Shown piece after piece: positions 31,898-40,659 of a stretch of DNA of 52,268 bases; the first letter of the stretch is position 1; each line of letters begins with the position of its first letter. The DNA lies in the NCBI GenBank assembly GCA_029260595.1, contig JAJDCY010000038.1, forward strand, positions 1 through 52,268. The letters are read 5' to 3'. The DNA is from Phycisphaeraceae bacterium (GTDB lineage: Bacteria > Planctomycetota > Phycisphaerae > Phycisphaerales > Phycisphaeraceae). Made by a program: the position numbers and the translations under genes. Below the pieces are notes generated by a model. That model was not told the DNA's origin. It ran no database searches and saw only the letters and a list, made by a program, of their open reading frames with translations.

Positions 31898-33730
31898 ATG
31901 GGAAAGAAGCTGCTGATTGTTGCGATGCTGGCTGGGACGGTGGCGGTGTTCGCGTGGAACCACGGGCCGCCTAAGCGGTCGAACGCGGGGGTGGGCGGTG
32001 GGTCGGTGTATCGGCTGTACGGGATCGACGGGGTTAGCGGGGATCTGGTGCGGTATGACTTTGATGATGAGGAGTTGAGCACGGTTGGGACGGTCACGTC
32101 GGGGGGGACGGTGCTGACGGGGATCCAGGGGGCGGCGTACATCCCGGGGCACACGAACATTATTGGTTTCTGGACGGACCCGAGCGATTCGCAATCGAAG
32201 GTGGTGTACATCAACACGAACTCGGCGGCGGCGAGTATTGTGGGCGATCCGTTGGGGGCGGGTACGATCACGGGGGCGACGGCGGTGCAGCCTGACGGGG
32301 GTGGGCATCATCAGATCTATGCGGTGCAGTCGGGTAACGGGGTGGACTTCGATATCGATGACGGTGAGGTGACGCCGAGCGAGAGCTATGCGGTGCGGGT
32401 GACGGCGTTGGGTGCGGCGATCACGTATGGGGGTCAGTACGACGAGCCTGTGATCGCGCGGATCACGGTGGATGGTCAGGTGTTCGAGCCGTTCGGGCCG
32501 TGGGGTTTGCCGCTGAATGCGGATGTGAATGATGATGAGAACCCGCGACACGTGGTGCTGCCGGGGACGTTCGACGCGGACACGGACATCTCGGTGTCGG
32601 GCCGGAACTGGATCAAGAAGCTTCTGCAGAACGGGGATCGCAACAGCGAGTGGCAGATCCGTCGTGAGGTGCACTCGGAGATTGATACGAACCGTGTGAT
32701 TATTTTGCGCAACGGTGACCCGGTGCCGAACTACGTGGGTTTTTTGAATCAGGCGTCGATCGTGGACTTTGTGATTGACTATGTGGACACGGTTAGCAAC
32801 ACGATGGTGTTGAGCGAAACGCAGGCGATTTATTTGTTTGAGCTGGGGTCGTCGCTGAGCAGCAGCGCGGCGGACTTTCAGGATCTGGTGGTGTTGGTGA
32901 CGTTGGCGAAGGACCCGGCGGACTTGAGCGGTGATTTTGATTCGCCGGCGTCGGAGGTCTCGGGGTCGATCAGTGTGAACCCGAACAACAGCCCGCAGAA
33001 TGAGTTCACGCTGGTCACCAATGACGGGGCGGTGATTACGCGGGATGACCTGCATCAGAACACCAACGTCAACGGGGATGGTGTGTTTTTCAGCGGGGGT
33101 GCGCAGAAGGTGTACTTCAAGCCGAAGGGCAACGGGAGTCAGAACAGCTTGATGGTCGATGGGAGCGCGTACACGTTTCAGAACTCCGACGCGTACACGA
33201 TTACGGGGTTGTATATGCCCGTGATTGTGTACAACGACCATATCCACACGAACGGCAAGGCCATGGGCAAGTGGCACGTGCGGTTCTATGACGGGTACGG
33301 GACGGTGGTGCAGGGCGAGGTGTCCGTGCCGGCGGGGCCGACGGATGAAGCGGGGTCGGCGGCGAATCTGATTCGAGTGGATCACAAGACGGGGGCGGTC
33401 GAGGAGATCATGGCGTTGGGTAGCGCGTATGAGAGCCTGGCGGGGTTGACGGAGACGACGTTTCTGGGGGCGGCGGGGGGTGATCTGTATCTGATTAATA
33501 CGCTGACGCAGACGGAGGTGGTGGTCGGGTCGCTGCCGCAGTTGTCGGTGACGAGTCTGGATCATGCGGGTGCGAGTTTGATGGGGTATTCGACGGCGAA
33601 TCAGAGTGTGTTCGAGGTGAGTGAGGTGACGGGGGCGCTGGTTGGGTCGGCGACGGGGATCGGGGTGGCGGACCTGGGCAGTGTGATTTTTAAAGAGGTC
33701 GTCGGTGAGGGGTTTGTGGGGTACGACTGA
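31898..33730 (+). CDS. Tandem paralog 2, secreted or anchored protein of unknown function
   Basis: The 610-residue product aligns by eye along its full length with paralog 1, with long identical stretches such as GIQGAAYIPGHTNIIGFW, VFEPFGPWGLPLNADVN, SGRNWIKKLLQ and RNSEWQIRREVHS. It has the same N-terminal anchor (MGKKLLIVAMLAGTVAVFAW) and the HGPPKRS motif. The ATG at 31898 is supported by AAGGTGGAG just upstream; an ATG at 31895 or the more distant codon at 31838 are alternatives. The gene starts only 56 bases after paralog 1, so the two are likely co-transcribed. The similarity to paralog 1 indicates the more recent of two duplications. Confidence 0.85.
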   Translation: MGKKLLIVAMLAGTVAVFAWNHGPPKRSNAGVGGGSVYRLYGIDGVSGDLVRYDFDDEELSTVGTVTSGGTVLTGIQGAAYIPGHTNIIGFWTDPSDSQSKVVYINTNSAAASIVGDPLGAGTITGATAVQPDGGGHHQIYAVQSGNGVDFDIDDGEVTPSESYAVRVTALGAAITYGGQYDEPVIARITVDGQVFEPFGPWGLPLNADVNDDENPRHVVLPGTFDADTDISVSGRNWIKKLLQNGDRNSEWQIRREVHSEIDTNRVIILRNGDPVPNYVGFLNQASIVDFVIDYVDTVSNTMVLSETQAIYLFELGSSLSSSAADFQDLVVLVTLAKDPADLSGDFDSPASEVSGSISVNPNNSPQNEFTLVTNDGAVITRDDLHQNTNVNGDGVFFSGGAQKVYFKPKGNGSQNSLMVDGSAYTFQNSDAYTITGLYMPVIVYNDHIHTNGKAMGKWHVRFYDGYGTVVQGEVSVPAGPTDEAGSAANLIRVDHKTGAVEEIMALGSAYESLAGLTETTFLGAAGGDLYLINTLTQTEVVVGSLPQLSVTSLDHAGASLMGYSTANQSVFEVSEVTGALVGSATGIGVADLGSVIFKEVVGEGFVGYD

Positions 33731-33986
33731 GGTGGGTGGGGTCTGATAACCGGGTGGGCGCTCGGCTGACGGGGGAGGGTTGATGACCGGGGTTGGGTGG
33801 GGGTCGGGGGTAATTCACAAGACAACGAAATCTTCGTCTGTATATGGGCGATAAACGTTACAAGCGGCCTTGGCCCTGGTGGGTTGGGGTGCGTGCGCGG
33901 GGGTGGGTGTTTTGGATCCACTATCGCGGCCCGCGAGCGTCGCCACGGATAATCGGCGGCGCCGGGCCGCTTAAGAGGGTGTTGTG
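33731..33986. other. Gap between paralogs 2 and 3
   Basis: After a G-rich stretch, the segment 33811-33860 is AT-richer and contains ACGAA/TTCGT (33825-33838 region) and TATATG, possibly a promoter of paralog 3. A 47-codon open frame (33844-33987) fills the rest and is listed separately. Confidence 0.35.
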
Positions 33987-33987
33987 A
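33844..33987 (+). other. Candidate 47-residue Trp-rich small ORF
   Basis: The frame opens with ATG at 33844 and ends with a TGA whose last base is the first base of the paralog 3 ATG (TGATG). This arrangement is typical of translational coupling. The product is basic and has five Trp among its first 24 residues (KRPWPWWVG..GWVFWIHY). No ribosome binding site is visible and no counterpart precedes paralogs 1 or 2, so it may be chance. Confidence 0.2.
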
Positions 33988-35795
33988 TGAATAAGAAGCT
34001 TGTGTTGATCGGTGCGATTCTGGCGGGTCTTACGGCGTTCGCGTGGTACAACGATTCGCCGCAGCCGACGCGAGCGGTGGTTGATCCGATGGACGAGTAC
34101 GTGATGTTCGGGATCGACTCGGATGCGGGGAACCTGGTGCGGTTTGATTTCGCGACGGACACGTTGACGACGCTGGGGCAGGTGGTGACCAGCGATGCGA
34201 CGGTGCTGACGGGGATCGAGGCGTCGGCGTATGTGCCGGGTCATCTGAATATATTCGCGTTTTGGCCTGACCCGTCGGATCAGTTGACGAAGCTTGTGTA
34301 TGTGAATGCGCGGTCGGGCGCGGCGACGGTGGTGGGCAACCCGATCGGTGCGGGTGCGGTGCCGAGCGCGGTGGCGACGATCCCGTCGGGCGGGTCTGAC
34401 TATAAGGTGTATGCGGTTCAGGCGGCGGACGGGATCAGCTTCAGCATCGATGGTGGGAGCGTCGTGCCGGATGAGAGCTTCGCGGTGCGTGTGACGAGTC
34501 TGGGTGCGGCGATCAGCGCGGGGTATTCGCAGCCTGTGACGGTGCGGGTGTTGGTGGGGGCGGAGTCGTTTGAGCCTTACGGGGACTCGACGCAGGCGTT
34601 GGCGGCGAATGTGAATGACACGGGTAATCCGCGGCACTTTGTGGCGCCGAACGAGTATGACGCGCTGACGGGGGTGTCGATCGTGGGGACGAGCTGGCTG
34701 AAGACCAGCGGTACGACGGGTGATAGTGAGTCGGATTGGTATGTGCAGCGGACGGCGAACTCGAGCGAGGACTCGCCGCAGATCATCGCGCTGCGCGACG
34801 GGGATGCGGTGCCGGATATCCCGGGGTACAACGGGCAGGCGTCGGCGGTGGCGTTTGTGCAGGACTACATCGACCCGGTGACGGATCGGATCAGGCTGGG
34901 TGCGAACCAGACGATTTATCTGTTTGAGTTGGGGACGGCGGACCTGACCAGTTCGGCGGCGGACTTTCAGGACCTGGTGGTGCTGGTGACGCTGGCGAAG
35001 GAGACGACGGACCTGATCGGGAACGCGGAGACGGAGCACGGTGTGGCGGGTGTGATCAATATTGATCCGAACAGCAGCGAGAACAGCGAGTTTAGTGTTA
35101 CGAAGGCGGACAGCGGCACGATCACGCTGGGGGACCTGCATGAGGGCGCGGTGGTGGATGGTCAGGGGACGTTTTATGACGGGGCGGCGACCGAGGTGCG
35201 GGTGCGGCCCGCGGGCAGTGGGGGGCAGACGGGGTTGCTGGTGGATGGGGCGACGTACCCGATCGAGAACGGGAATGTGTATGAGGTGGCGGCGCAGGCG
35301 ATGACGGTGACGGTGTACAACGATCAGCTTGACGGTGCGGGGATGCCGGTCGGGCAGTGGTGGGTGCAGATCGATACGGCGTCGGCGGCGATTATTGATT
35401 CGGGTACGAACTTGCGGGATCAGTTGGTGACGGTCGATCCGAAGACGGGGACGACCGAGCACGTGATGTATCTGGAGCGGGCGTATGAGGGTTTGGCGGG
35501 CGTGTCGGGTGGGAATCTTTACGGGGTGTATGGCCAGCAGCTTTATCTGATCAACCTGGGTTCGCAGACGGAGTCGCTGGTGGGGTTGGTGCAGTACGCT
35601 CAGACGGAGTGTTTAGAGTTCGCCGGGTCGGCGCTGATGGGGTATGGGGCGGCGGACCAGCGTCTTGCGCGGATCGATACGATCACGGGGCTGACCAACG
35701 GGTCTGCGATAGACCTTGGGCTTGATTCGCTGGGGAGCGTGGTGTTCATGCGGGCGAGCGACGAGTCGGCGATGGACTATGTCGGGATGGATTGA
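33987..35795 (+). CDS. Tandem paralog 3, secreted or anchored protein of unknown function
   Basis: The 602-residue product shares the architecture of paralogs 1 and 2 but is clearly more diverged. Conserved anchors are GIDSDAGNLVRFDF, TVLTGIEASAYVPGH, YAVQAADGISFSIDGG, VTSLGAAIS, IALRDGDAVPDIPGY, NQTIYLFELG and AADFQDLVVLVTLAKE. The N-terminal anchor is MNKKLVLIGAILAGLTAFAW. The segment corresponding to SGRNWIKKLLQ is replaced by GTSWLKTSGTTG. The ATG at 33987 has GAGGG seven bases upstream. It is followed 151 bases later by an adenylate cyclase gene in the same direction. Confidence 0.85.
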   Translation: MNKKLVLIGAILAGLTAFAWYNDSPQPTRAVVDPMDEYVMFGIDSDAGNLVRFDFATDTLTTLGQVVTSDATVLTGIEASAYVPGHLNIFAFWPDPSDQLTKLVYVNARSGAATVVGNPIGAGAVPSAVATIPSGGSDYKVYAVQAADGISFSIDGGSVVPDESFAVRVTSLGAAISAGYSQPVTVRVLVGAESFEPYGDSTQALAANVNDTGNPRHFVAPNEYDALTGVSIVGTSWLKTSGTTGDSESDWYVQRTANSSEDSPQIIALRDGDAVPDIPGYNGQASAVAFVQDYIDPVTDRIRLGANQTIYLFELGTADLTSSAADFQDLVVLVTLAKETTDLIGNAETEHGVAGVINIDPNSSENSEFSVTKADSGTITLGDLHEGAVVDGQGTFYDGAATEVRVRPAGSGGQTGLLVDGATYPIENGNVYEVAAQAMTVTVYNDQLDGAGMPVGQWWVQIDTASAAIIDSGTNLRDQLVTVDPKTGTTEHVMYLERAYEGLAGVSGGNLYGVYGQQLYLINLGSQTESLVGLVQYAQTECLEFAGSALMGYGAADQRLARIDTITGLTNGSAIDLGLDSLGSVVFMRASDESAMDYVGMD

Positions 35796-35946
35796 GCGGG
35801 GGGGGTCGGCTTCTTTCATATCTGTGTCGGTGCTGACGCCACGGCTGGGCGTTTGGTGTGCGTTGTAAGTATCATCTTGGCTTCGATCCCATGTGCTTCG
35901 ATGGGAAGCGTTGGGCGCCGGCGTGGGTGCCGGGAAAGGGCTGTGG

Positions 35947-37428
35947 ATGAGGTACCGGACGAAGCTAACGCTAGTGTTGGTTGGGATGGCGGTGGTGACC
36001 AGCGGGGTGTTGCTGGCGATATCGCATCGGCTTGCGCGTCAGATCTTGGTTGAGGAGATTCAGAGCAAGGTGTTGTCGATCGCGGCGACGGCGGGGGCGT
36101 TGATGGATGGTGATCTGCACCGTCAGTTGGCGAGGCCGGAGGATCAGAACAGCGCGGCGTACACGCAGCTCGAGGCGGAGTTTCGTCGGGTGCGTGACGC
36201 GAATCGGCGTGACGATATTTTTATCCGGTACGTGTACTCGCTGGTCCCGACGGACAAGTATGAGTCGGAGATCGCGTATGTGGTTGATGCGGAGGAGGCG
36301 GGGTCGGGGGATAAGTCGGACCTGGGTGATGTCTGCGAAGCCAAGCCTGGGACGATGCAGGTGCTGGATATCTCGGCGTACCAGATTGATGAGATGGTGG
36401 AGGATGATTTCGGGTTGTGGCTGAGTGCGAACGCGCCGATTTACGATCACGCGGGTGAGCCGGTGGCGGCGTTGGGGGTGGACTTCGCGGCGCATGATGT
36501 GCTGGCGAAGACGAACGCGTTGTTGTGGAGCGGGTTGGCGGCGATGGGTGTGGCGGTGGGGTTGGCGGTGGGGTTGTCGCTGTTTTTGTCGCGTCATGTG
36601 AGCCGGCCTCTGGATCGGCTGGCGGATACGGTGAAGCAGATCGGGCGGGGGGATCTGAATGCGCAGGCGCGGCTGACGGCGAACGATGAGTTCGGGGAGA
36701 TGAGCGATGCGATTGACGGGATGACTGCGGGGCTGCGCGAGCGCGAGCTGTTGAAGGGTGTGTTGACGCGGTATCTGTCGTATCAGGTTGCGGAGAAGGT
36801 GATCCGGTCGGGGGTGGTGCCGGAGTTGAAGGGTGAGCGCCGGCCGATCACGGTTTTATTTTTGGATATCCGCGAGTTCACGGCGATGGCGGACCGGATG
36901 AGTTCGGAGGAGGTCGTCGCGCTGCTCAATGAGTTTTTTGAGCGGATGATTGATGTGATATTTCAGGGGCAGGGGACGCTGGATAAGTTCACGGGTGACG
37001 GGTTGATGGCGTTGTACGGTGCGCCGCTGGAGGATGCGGGGCAGGCGGAGCACGCGGTGGAGGCGGCGGTGCGTATGCAGGTTGAGATGAGGAAGCTGGT
37101 GGCGCGTTGGGAGGAGCAGGGGCGGCACCGGAGTTTGTTCTCGATGGGGATCGGGATCAACAGCGGTGCGGCGACGGTGGGGAATATCGGTTCGACGCAG
37201 CGGATGGATTACACGGCGATCGGGGATACGGTGAACCTGGCGTCGCGGTTGGAGACGGCGACAAAGGAGTTTGATGTGGACATTTTGATCAGTGAGAGCA
37301 CGTATCAGGCGGTGAAGGGCAAGTTCAAGACGAAGTCGCTGGGCAAGATCAGTGTGAAGGGGCGGGCGGACCCGGTGTCGGTGTATGCGGTGCTGGATCA
37401 TGTTGAGGGCGGCGCGGGTGGGGGTTGA
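35947..37428 (+). CDS. Class III adenylate cyclase with sensor and HAMP domains
   Basis: The 493-residue membrane receptor probably makes cAMP. TM1 is about 7-26, an extracytoplasmic sensor spans about 30-190, TM2 is about 193-214, and HAMP is about 214-268. The cyclase domain follows from about 296. The metal residues Asp307 (LFLDIREFT) and Asp351 (FTGDGLMALYG) are present, as are the adenine-selecting Lys347 and Asp421 (MDYTAIGD) and the transition-state Asn430 and Arg434 (NLASRLE). All catalytic residues are therefore intact. The sensor resembles periplasmic Cache-like domains (VGVDFAAHDV near 178). The ATG at 35947 has GGGAAAGGG upstream. It follows the paralog array in the same direction; any functional link is unproven. 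Confidence 0.9.
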   Translation: MRYRTKLTLVLVGMAVVTSGVLLAISHRLARQILVEEIQSKVLSIAATAGALMDGDLHRQLARPEDQNSAAYTQLEAEFRRVRDANRRDDIFIRYVYSLVPTDKYESEIAYVVDAEEAGSGDKSDLGDVCEAKPGTMQVLDISAYQIDEMVEDDFGLWLSANAPIYDHAGEPVAALGVDFAAHDVLAKTNALLWSGLAAMGVAVGLAVGLSLFLSRHVSRPLDRLADTVKQIGRGDLNAQARLTANDEFGEMSDAIDGMTAGLRERELLKGVLTRYLSYQVAEKVIRSGVVPELKGERRPITVLFLDIREFTAMADRMSSEEVVALLNEFFERMIDVIFQGQGTLDKFTGDGLMALYGAPLEDAGQAEHAVEAAVRMQVEMRKLVARWEEQGRHRSLFSMGIGINSGAATVGNIGSTQRMDYTAIGDTVNLASRLETATKEFDVDILISESTYQAVKGKFKTKSLGKISVKGRADPVSVYAVLDHVEGGAGGG

Positions 37429-37468
37429 TCGGGGGGGGGTGGTGCGGGCGGCGGGTAGAATCGGTGGG

Positions 37469-39553
37469 ATGGGTGATAACGCGTTTAAGGTTGTGAGTGA
37501 GTTTGAGCCGCTGGGCGATCAGCCGGGGGCGATCGATGCGCTTCACGGGGGGTTGGTGGCCGGGGCGGGGTATCAGACGTTGATGGGTGTGACGGGTTCT
37601 GGCAAGACGTTTTCGATGGCGAATGTGATCGCGCGGACGGGTCGGCCTGCTCTTGTGATTAGTCATAACAAGACGTTGGCTGCGCAGCTTTATGAGGAGT
37701 TTAAGGAGCTGTTCCCGCATAGCGCGGTGTGTTACTTCGTCAGCTATTACGATTATTACCAGCCTGAGGCGTACATCCCGCAGCGGGATATCTACATCGA
37801 GAAGGACGCGTCGCGCAACGATGATCTGGATCGGTTGCGGCTGGCGGCGACGACGGAGCTGGTCAGCAGGCGGGATGTGATCGTGGTGGCGAGTGTGTCG
37901 TGTATTTTTGGGTTGGGTTCGCCGGAGCAGTACAAGGAATCGGTGATCAGCTTGACGACGGGTCAGCGGGTTGATCGGCGGGAGTTGTTGAGCGGGCTGA
38001 CGGACCTGCAGTACACGCGGAACGATATTGAGTTTAAGCGTGGGTGTTACCGGGTGCGGGGGGATGTGATCGAGTTGCACCAGGCGGGCGACGAGTTCGC
38101 GTGCCGGATTGAGCTGTTCGGGGATGAGGTTGAGCGGTTGGAGCTGATCAATCCGCTGACGGGTGAGGTGTTGGCCGAGGAGCGGCAGCTTTTTGTGTAC
38201 CCGGCGGTGCATTACATCGTGTCGGATGATCGTGTGCGCAACGCGGTGGTGACGATCCGGGAGGAGCTGGCGGTGCGGGTGGCGCAGTTGCGCGGCGAGG
38301 GGAAGTTACTGGAGGCGCAGCGTATCGAGGCGCGGACGAAGTATGACCTGGAGATGATTCAGGAGGTTGGGTATTGCGCGGGGATTGAGAATTACAGCAG
38401 GCATCTGGATGCGCGCGAGCCGGGGAGTAAGCCGTATACGTTGCTGGATTATTTCCCGGATCAGGATTGGGTTTTGTATATCGATGAGAGCCATGTGACG
38501 CTGCCGCAGATGCGGGCGATGTACAACGGGGATCAGGCGCGTAAGCGTGTGTTGGTGGATCACGGGTTTCGGTTGCCCAGCGCGATGGATAATCGGCCGC
38601 TGCGGTTTGAGGAGATCGAGCAAGCGTGGCATCAGGTGGTTTTTGTTTCGGCGACGCCGGGGCCGTATGAGTTGGAGAAGTCGCAGGGGGCGGTGGTTGA
38701 GCAGATCATCCGGCCGACGGGATTGGTGGACCCGCAGGTGTATGTGCGGCCTGCGATGGGGCAGGTGCCGGACCTGGTGGCGGCGGCGAGTGAGCGGGCG
38801 CTGCGCGGTGAGCGGACGCTGGTGACGACGCTGACGAAGCGGTTGGCGGAGGATCTGTCGGCGTATCTGGCGGAGCAGAGCTTGAAGTGTCGGTATCTGC
38901 ACAGCGATATTGAGACATTGGATCGTGTGGCGATTTTGCGCGAGCTGCGTGAGGGGGCGTACGACGTGCTGGTGGGTGTGAATCTGTTGCGGGAGGGGTT
39001 GGACCTGCCGGAGGTTTCGCTGGTTGCGATTATGGATGCGGACAAGACGGGGTTTTTGCGCAGCGCGACGAGTTTGATTCAGCAGATCGGGCGGGCGGCG
39101 AGGAATGTGAACGCGGCGGTGATTCTTTATGCGGATGTTGTGACACCGGCGATGCAGCAGGCGATGGAGGAGACGGAGCGGCGGCGCGAGCGGCAGGTGG
39201 CGTACAACGAGGAGCATGGGATCACGCCAACGACGGTGAAGAAGGCGATCCGGCGGGGGATCGAGTTGGACCTGAAGGCGCGGCAGACGGCGCGGAAGGC
39301 GCTGGATGGGGAGGGGGCGGATGAGGAGATGTTTGATCGTGTGGAGCTGATCGCGCGGCTGGAGAAGGAGATGCTCAAGGCTGCGGAGGGGTTGGAGTTT
39401 GAGAAGGCGGCGAAGCTGCGCGACCGGGTAAAGGAGTTGGAGCAGTCGCCGGAGATTGGGAGTGTGGGTGTGGGGGATAACCGGCCGACGAAGGCGAAGC
39501 CGGGGACGCCGAAGGTGCGGTTCGGGGTGGGGCGGCGGCCGGGGGGGCGGTAG
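37469..39553 (+). CDS. uvrB: Excinuclease ABC subunit B
   Basis: The DNA damage-verifying helicase-like subunit of nucleotide excision repair. In its 694 residues, Walker A is GVTGSGKT (40-47), the beta-hairpin that inserts into DNA is YYDYYQPEAYIP (from about 93), and the helicase motifs include YIDESHVTLPQMRAMYNGD, VSATPGPYE, ATSLIQQIGRAARN. The C-terminal UVR motif (LIARLEKEMLKAAEGLEFEKAAKLRDRVKELE) binds UvrC. The ATG at 37469 fits homology; an in-frame start at 37385 would overlap the cyclase gene. It lies 40 bases after the cyclase stop, so co-transcription is possible. Confidence 0.98.
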   Translation: MGDNAFKVVSEFEPLGDQPGAIDALHGGLVAGAGYQTLMGVTGSGKTFSMANVIARTGRPALVISHNKTLAAQLYEEFKELFPHSAVCYFVSYYDYYQPEAYIPQRDIYIEKDASRNDDLDRLRLAATTELVSRRDVIVVASVSCIFGLGSPEQYKESVISLTTGQRVDRRELLSGLTDLQYTRNDIEFKRGCYRVRGDVIELHQAGDEFACRIELFGDEVERLELINPLTGEVLAEERQLFVYPAVHYIVSDDRVRNAVVTIREELAVRVAQLRGEGKLLEAQRIEARTKYDLEMIQEVGYCAGIENYSRHLDAREPGSKPYTLLDYFPDQDWVLYIDESHVTLPQMRAMYNGDQARKRVLVDHGFRLPSAMDNRPLRFEEIEQAWHQVVFVSATPGPYELEKSQGAVVEQIIRPTGLVDPQVYVRPAMGQVPDLVAAASERALRGERTLVTTLTKRLAEDLSAYLAEQSLKCRYLHSDIETLDRVAILRELREGAYDVLVGVNLLREGLDLPEVSLVAIMDADKTGFLRSATSLIQQIGRAARNVNAAVILYADVVTPAMQQAMEETERRRERQVAYNEEHGITPTTVKKAIRRGIELDLKARQTARKALDGEGADEEMFDRVELIARLEKEMLKAAEGLEFEKAAKLRDRVKELEQSPEIGSVGVGDNRPTKAKPGTPKVRFGVGRRPGGR

Positions 39554-39563
39554 GGGGGATGAA

Positions 39564-39592
39564 CACTGACAAGCGGACTTGTCAGTGCCACC
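39564..39592 (+). repeat. Class B hairpin repeat
   Basis: CACTGACAAG and CTTGTCAGTG form a perfect 10-bp stem with loop CGGA. The tail is degenerate (CCACC). It lies 10 bases after the uvrB stop. Confidence 0.85.
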
Positions 39593-39639
39593 TAGAGTGT
39601 TATCCCACGCGTTCCGATTGCAACCATTCTGCGCGCCAC

Positions 39640-39669
39640 ACAACCCCTCGGCCTTGGCCAAGGGGTTGT
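39640..39669. terminator. Strong inverted repeat between convergent genes
   Basis: ACAACCCCT (39640-39648) pairs with AGGGGTTGT (39661-39669). Inside lies the perfect 12-bp palindrome CCTTGGCCAAGG (39652-39663). It separates uvrB (+) from the PEP-CTERM gene (-) and is a plausible bidirectional terminator, although no T-run follows. Confidence 0.5.
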
Positions 39670-39701
39670 ATGACGATAAGGAGGAGCGTTGGCCGGAGTT
39701 G

Positions 39702-40559
39702 TTAGACCCTCCGGCGGCGTCGCAGCGCTGCGCCGAGTGTGGTCAGGCCCATCAGGCTTAGCCCGGCGGTCATCGGTTCGGGGACGACCTGGGTGATGGT
39801 GATGCGGACGATGCGGTCATCGGCGTAGTTGAGGAAGTCGGCGTTGGCGAAGTTGGGGTCGTCGAGGATGCCGCCGCTGCCGATGGGCATCAGGCCGGGG
39901 TGGGGGGAGATGACGACGCCGTTTTCATCGACACCGGTGTTGGGGGCCATCTGGCCGAAGGCGGCGGTGTTGGCGGGGGCTTCGTCGTTGACTTCGGTGC
40001 CGGCGTCGTTGGTTTGTTGGCCTAGGACGAAGAAGTCGGCGCCGAGGAAGTTGCCGGCGTTGTCGAAGATCTCGTGGGCCAGCGGGTTGCCGTTGGCGAT
40101 GAACGCGTCGTTGCTCGGGATCAGCATCGAGACGTAGCTGAAGTATTGATTGATGCCCGAGGGGTCGAGGTTGAATGTTTGTGAGGCGGTTTCGCCCGGT
40201 TCGATCGGGGGGATGCCGGTGCTGGTGGCGATCGTCGCGTCGATGCCGCCGGCGACACCGGCGGGGCTTGCGGCAAAGGCGGCGGTGATGGGTGCGGTGT
40301 TGCCGTCTTCGGCGAGGCGTTCGAGGGTGTCACCGCCTAGGGGTGTTGATGCGGGTTGGCCGGCATCGTAGGTGTCGAAGGTCCCGTCGTGGAAGGCGAC
40401 CCATGCGGGGGTGAGGATGATGCCGTTGGGGGGGGCGAGGTTCTCGATGGAGACCCTGACCTGGATGGCGTGAGCGGCTGGGGCGGCGGCGAAGAGGGCG
40501 GTGAATAGGGTGGTGACGGCGGCGGTTTTGGCGAAACGATTTAAGCGGTTGGCTGTCAT
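39702..40559 (-). CDS. Spondin-domain protein with PEP-CTERM sorting signal
   Basis: The 285-residue secreted protein has a signal peptide (hydrophobic 14-32, cleavage near AAHA-IQ), then a spondin_N-like domain beginning VRVSIENLAPPNGIILTPAWVAFHDG. It ends in the sorting signal VPEPMTAGLSLMGLTTLGAALRRRRR. PEP-CTERM proteins are processed by exosortase and usually associate with exopolysaccharide or the outer surface; no exosortase gene is in the window. The ATG at 40559 is chosen because AGGAG sits about 9 bases upstream; a GTG two codons earlier overlaps that site. It follows the TetR gene by 100 bases on the same strand and may be its target. Confidence 0.88.
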   Translation of the reverse strand: MTANRLNRFAKTAAVTTLFTALFAAAPAAHAIQVRVSIENLAPPNGIILTPAWVAFHDGTFDTYDAGQPASTPLGGDTLERLAEDGNTAPITAAFAASPAGVAGGIDATIATSTGIPPIEPGETASQTFNLDPSGINQYFSYVSMLIPSNDAFIANGNPLAHEIFDNAGNFLGADFFVLGQQTNDAGTEVNDEAPANTAAFGQMAPNTGVDENGVVISPHPGLMPIGSGGILDDPNFANADFLNYADDRIVRITITQVVPEPMTAGLSLMGLTTLGAALRRRRRV

Positions 40560-40659
40560 TTTCACATCTCCTGTGAAGGGGGTTTGGTGTGCGCGGGGGC
40601 ACGGGAAAACTGTGCCGCAGAACGTCTGCGGCGTTATCGATTCGTTGGGTTGTTCGCGG

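Noticed and set aside
30129..33565. Long minus-strand open frames (455 and 617 codons) opposite paralogs 1 and 2
   Set aside because: They are antisense to convincing genes and are Arg/His/Pro-rich without domains. The codon bias of the sense strand removes stop codons from this frame.
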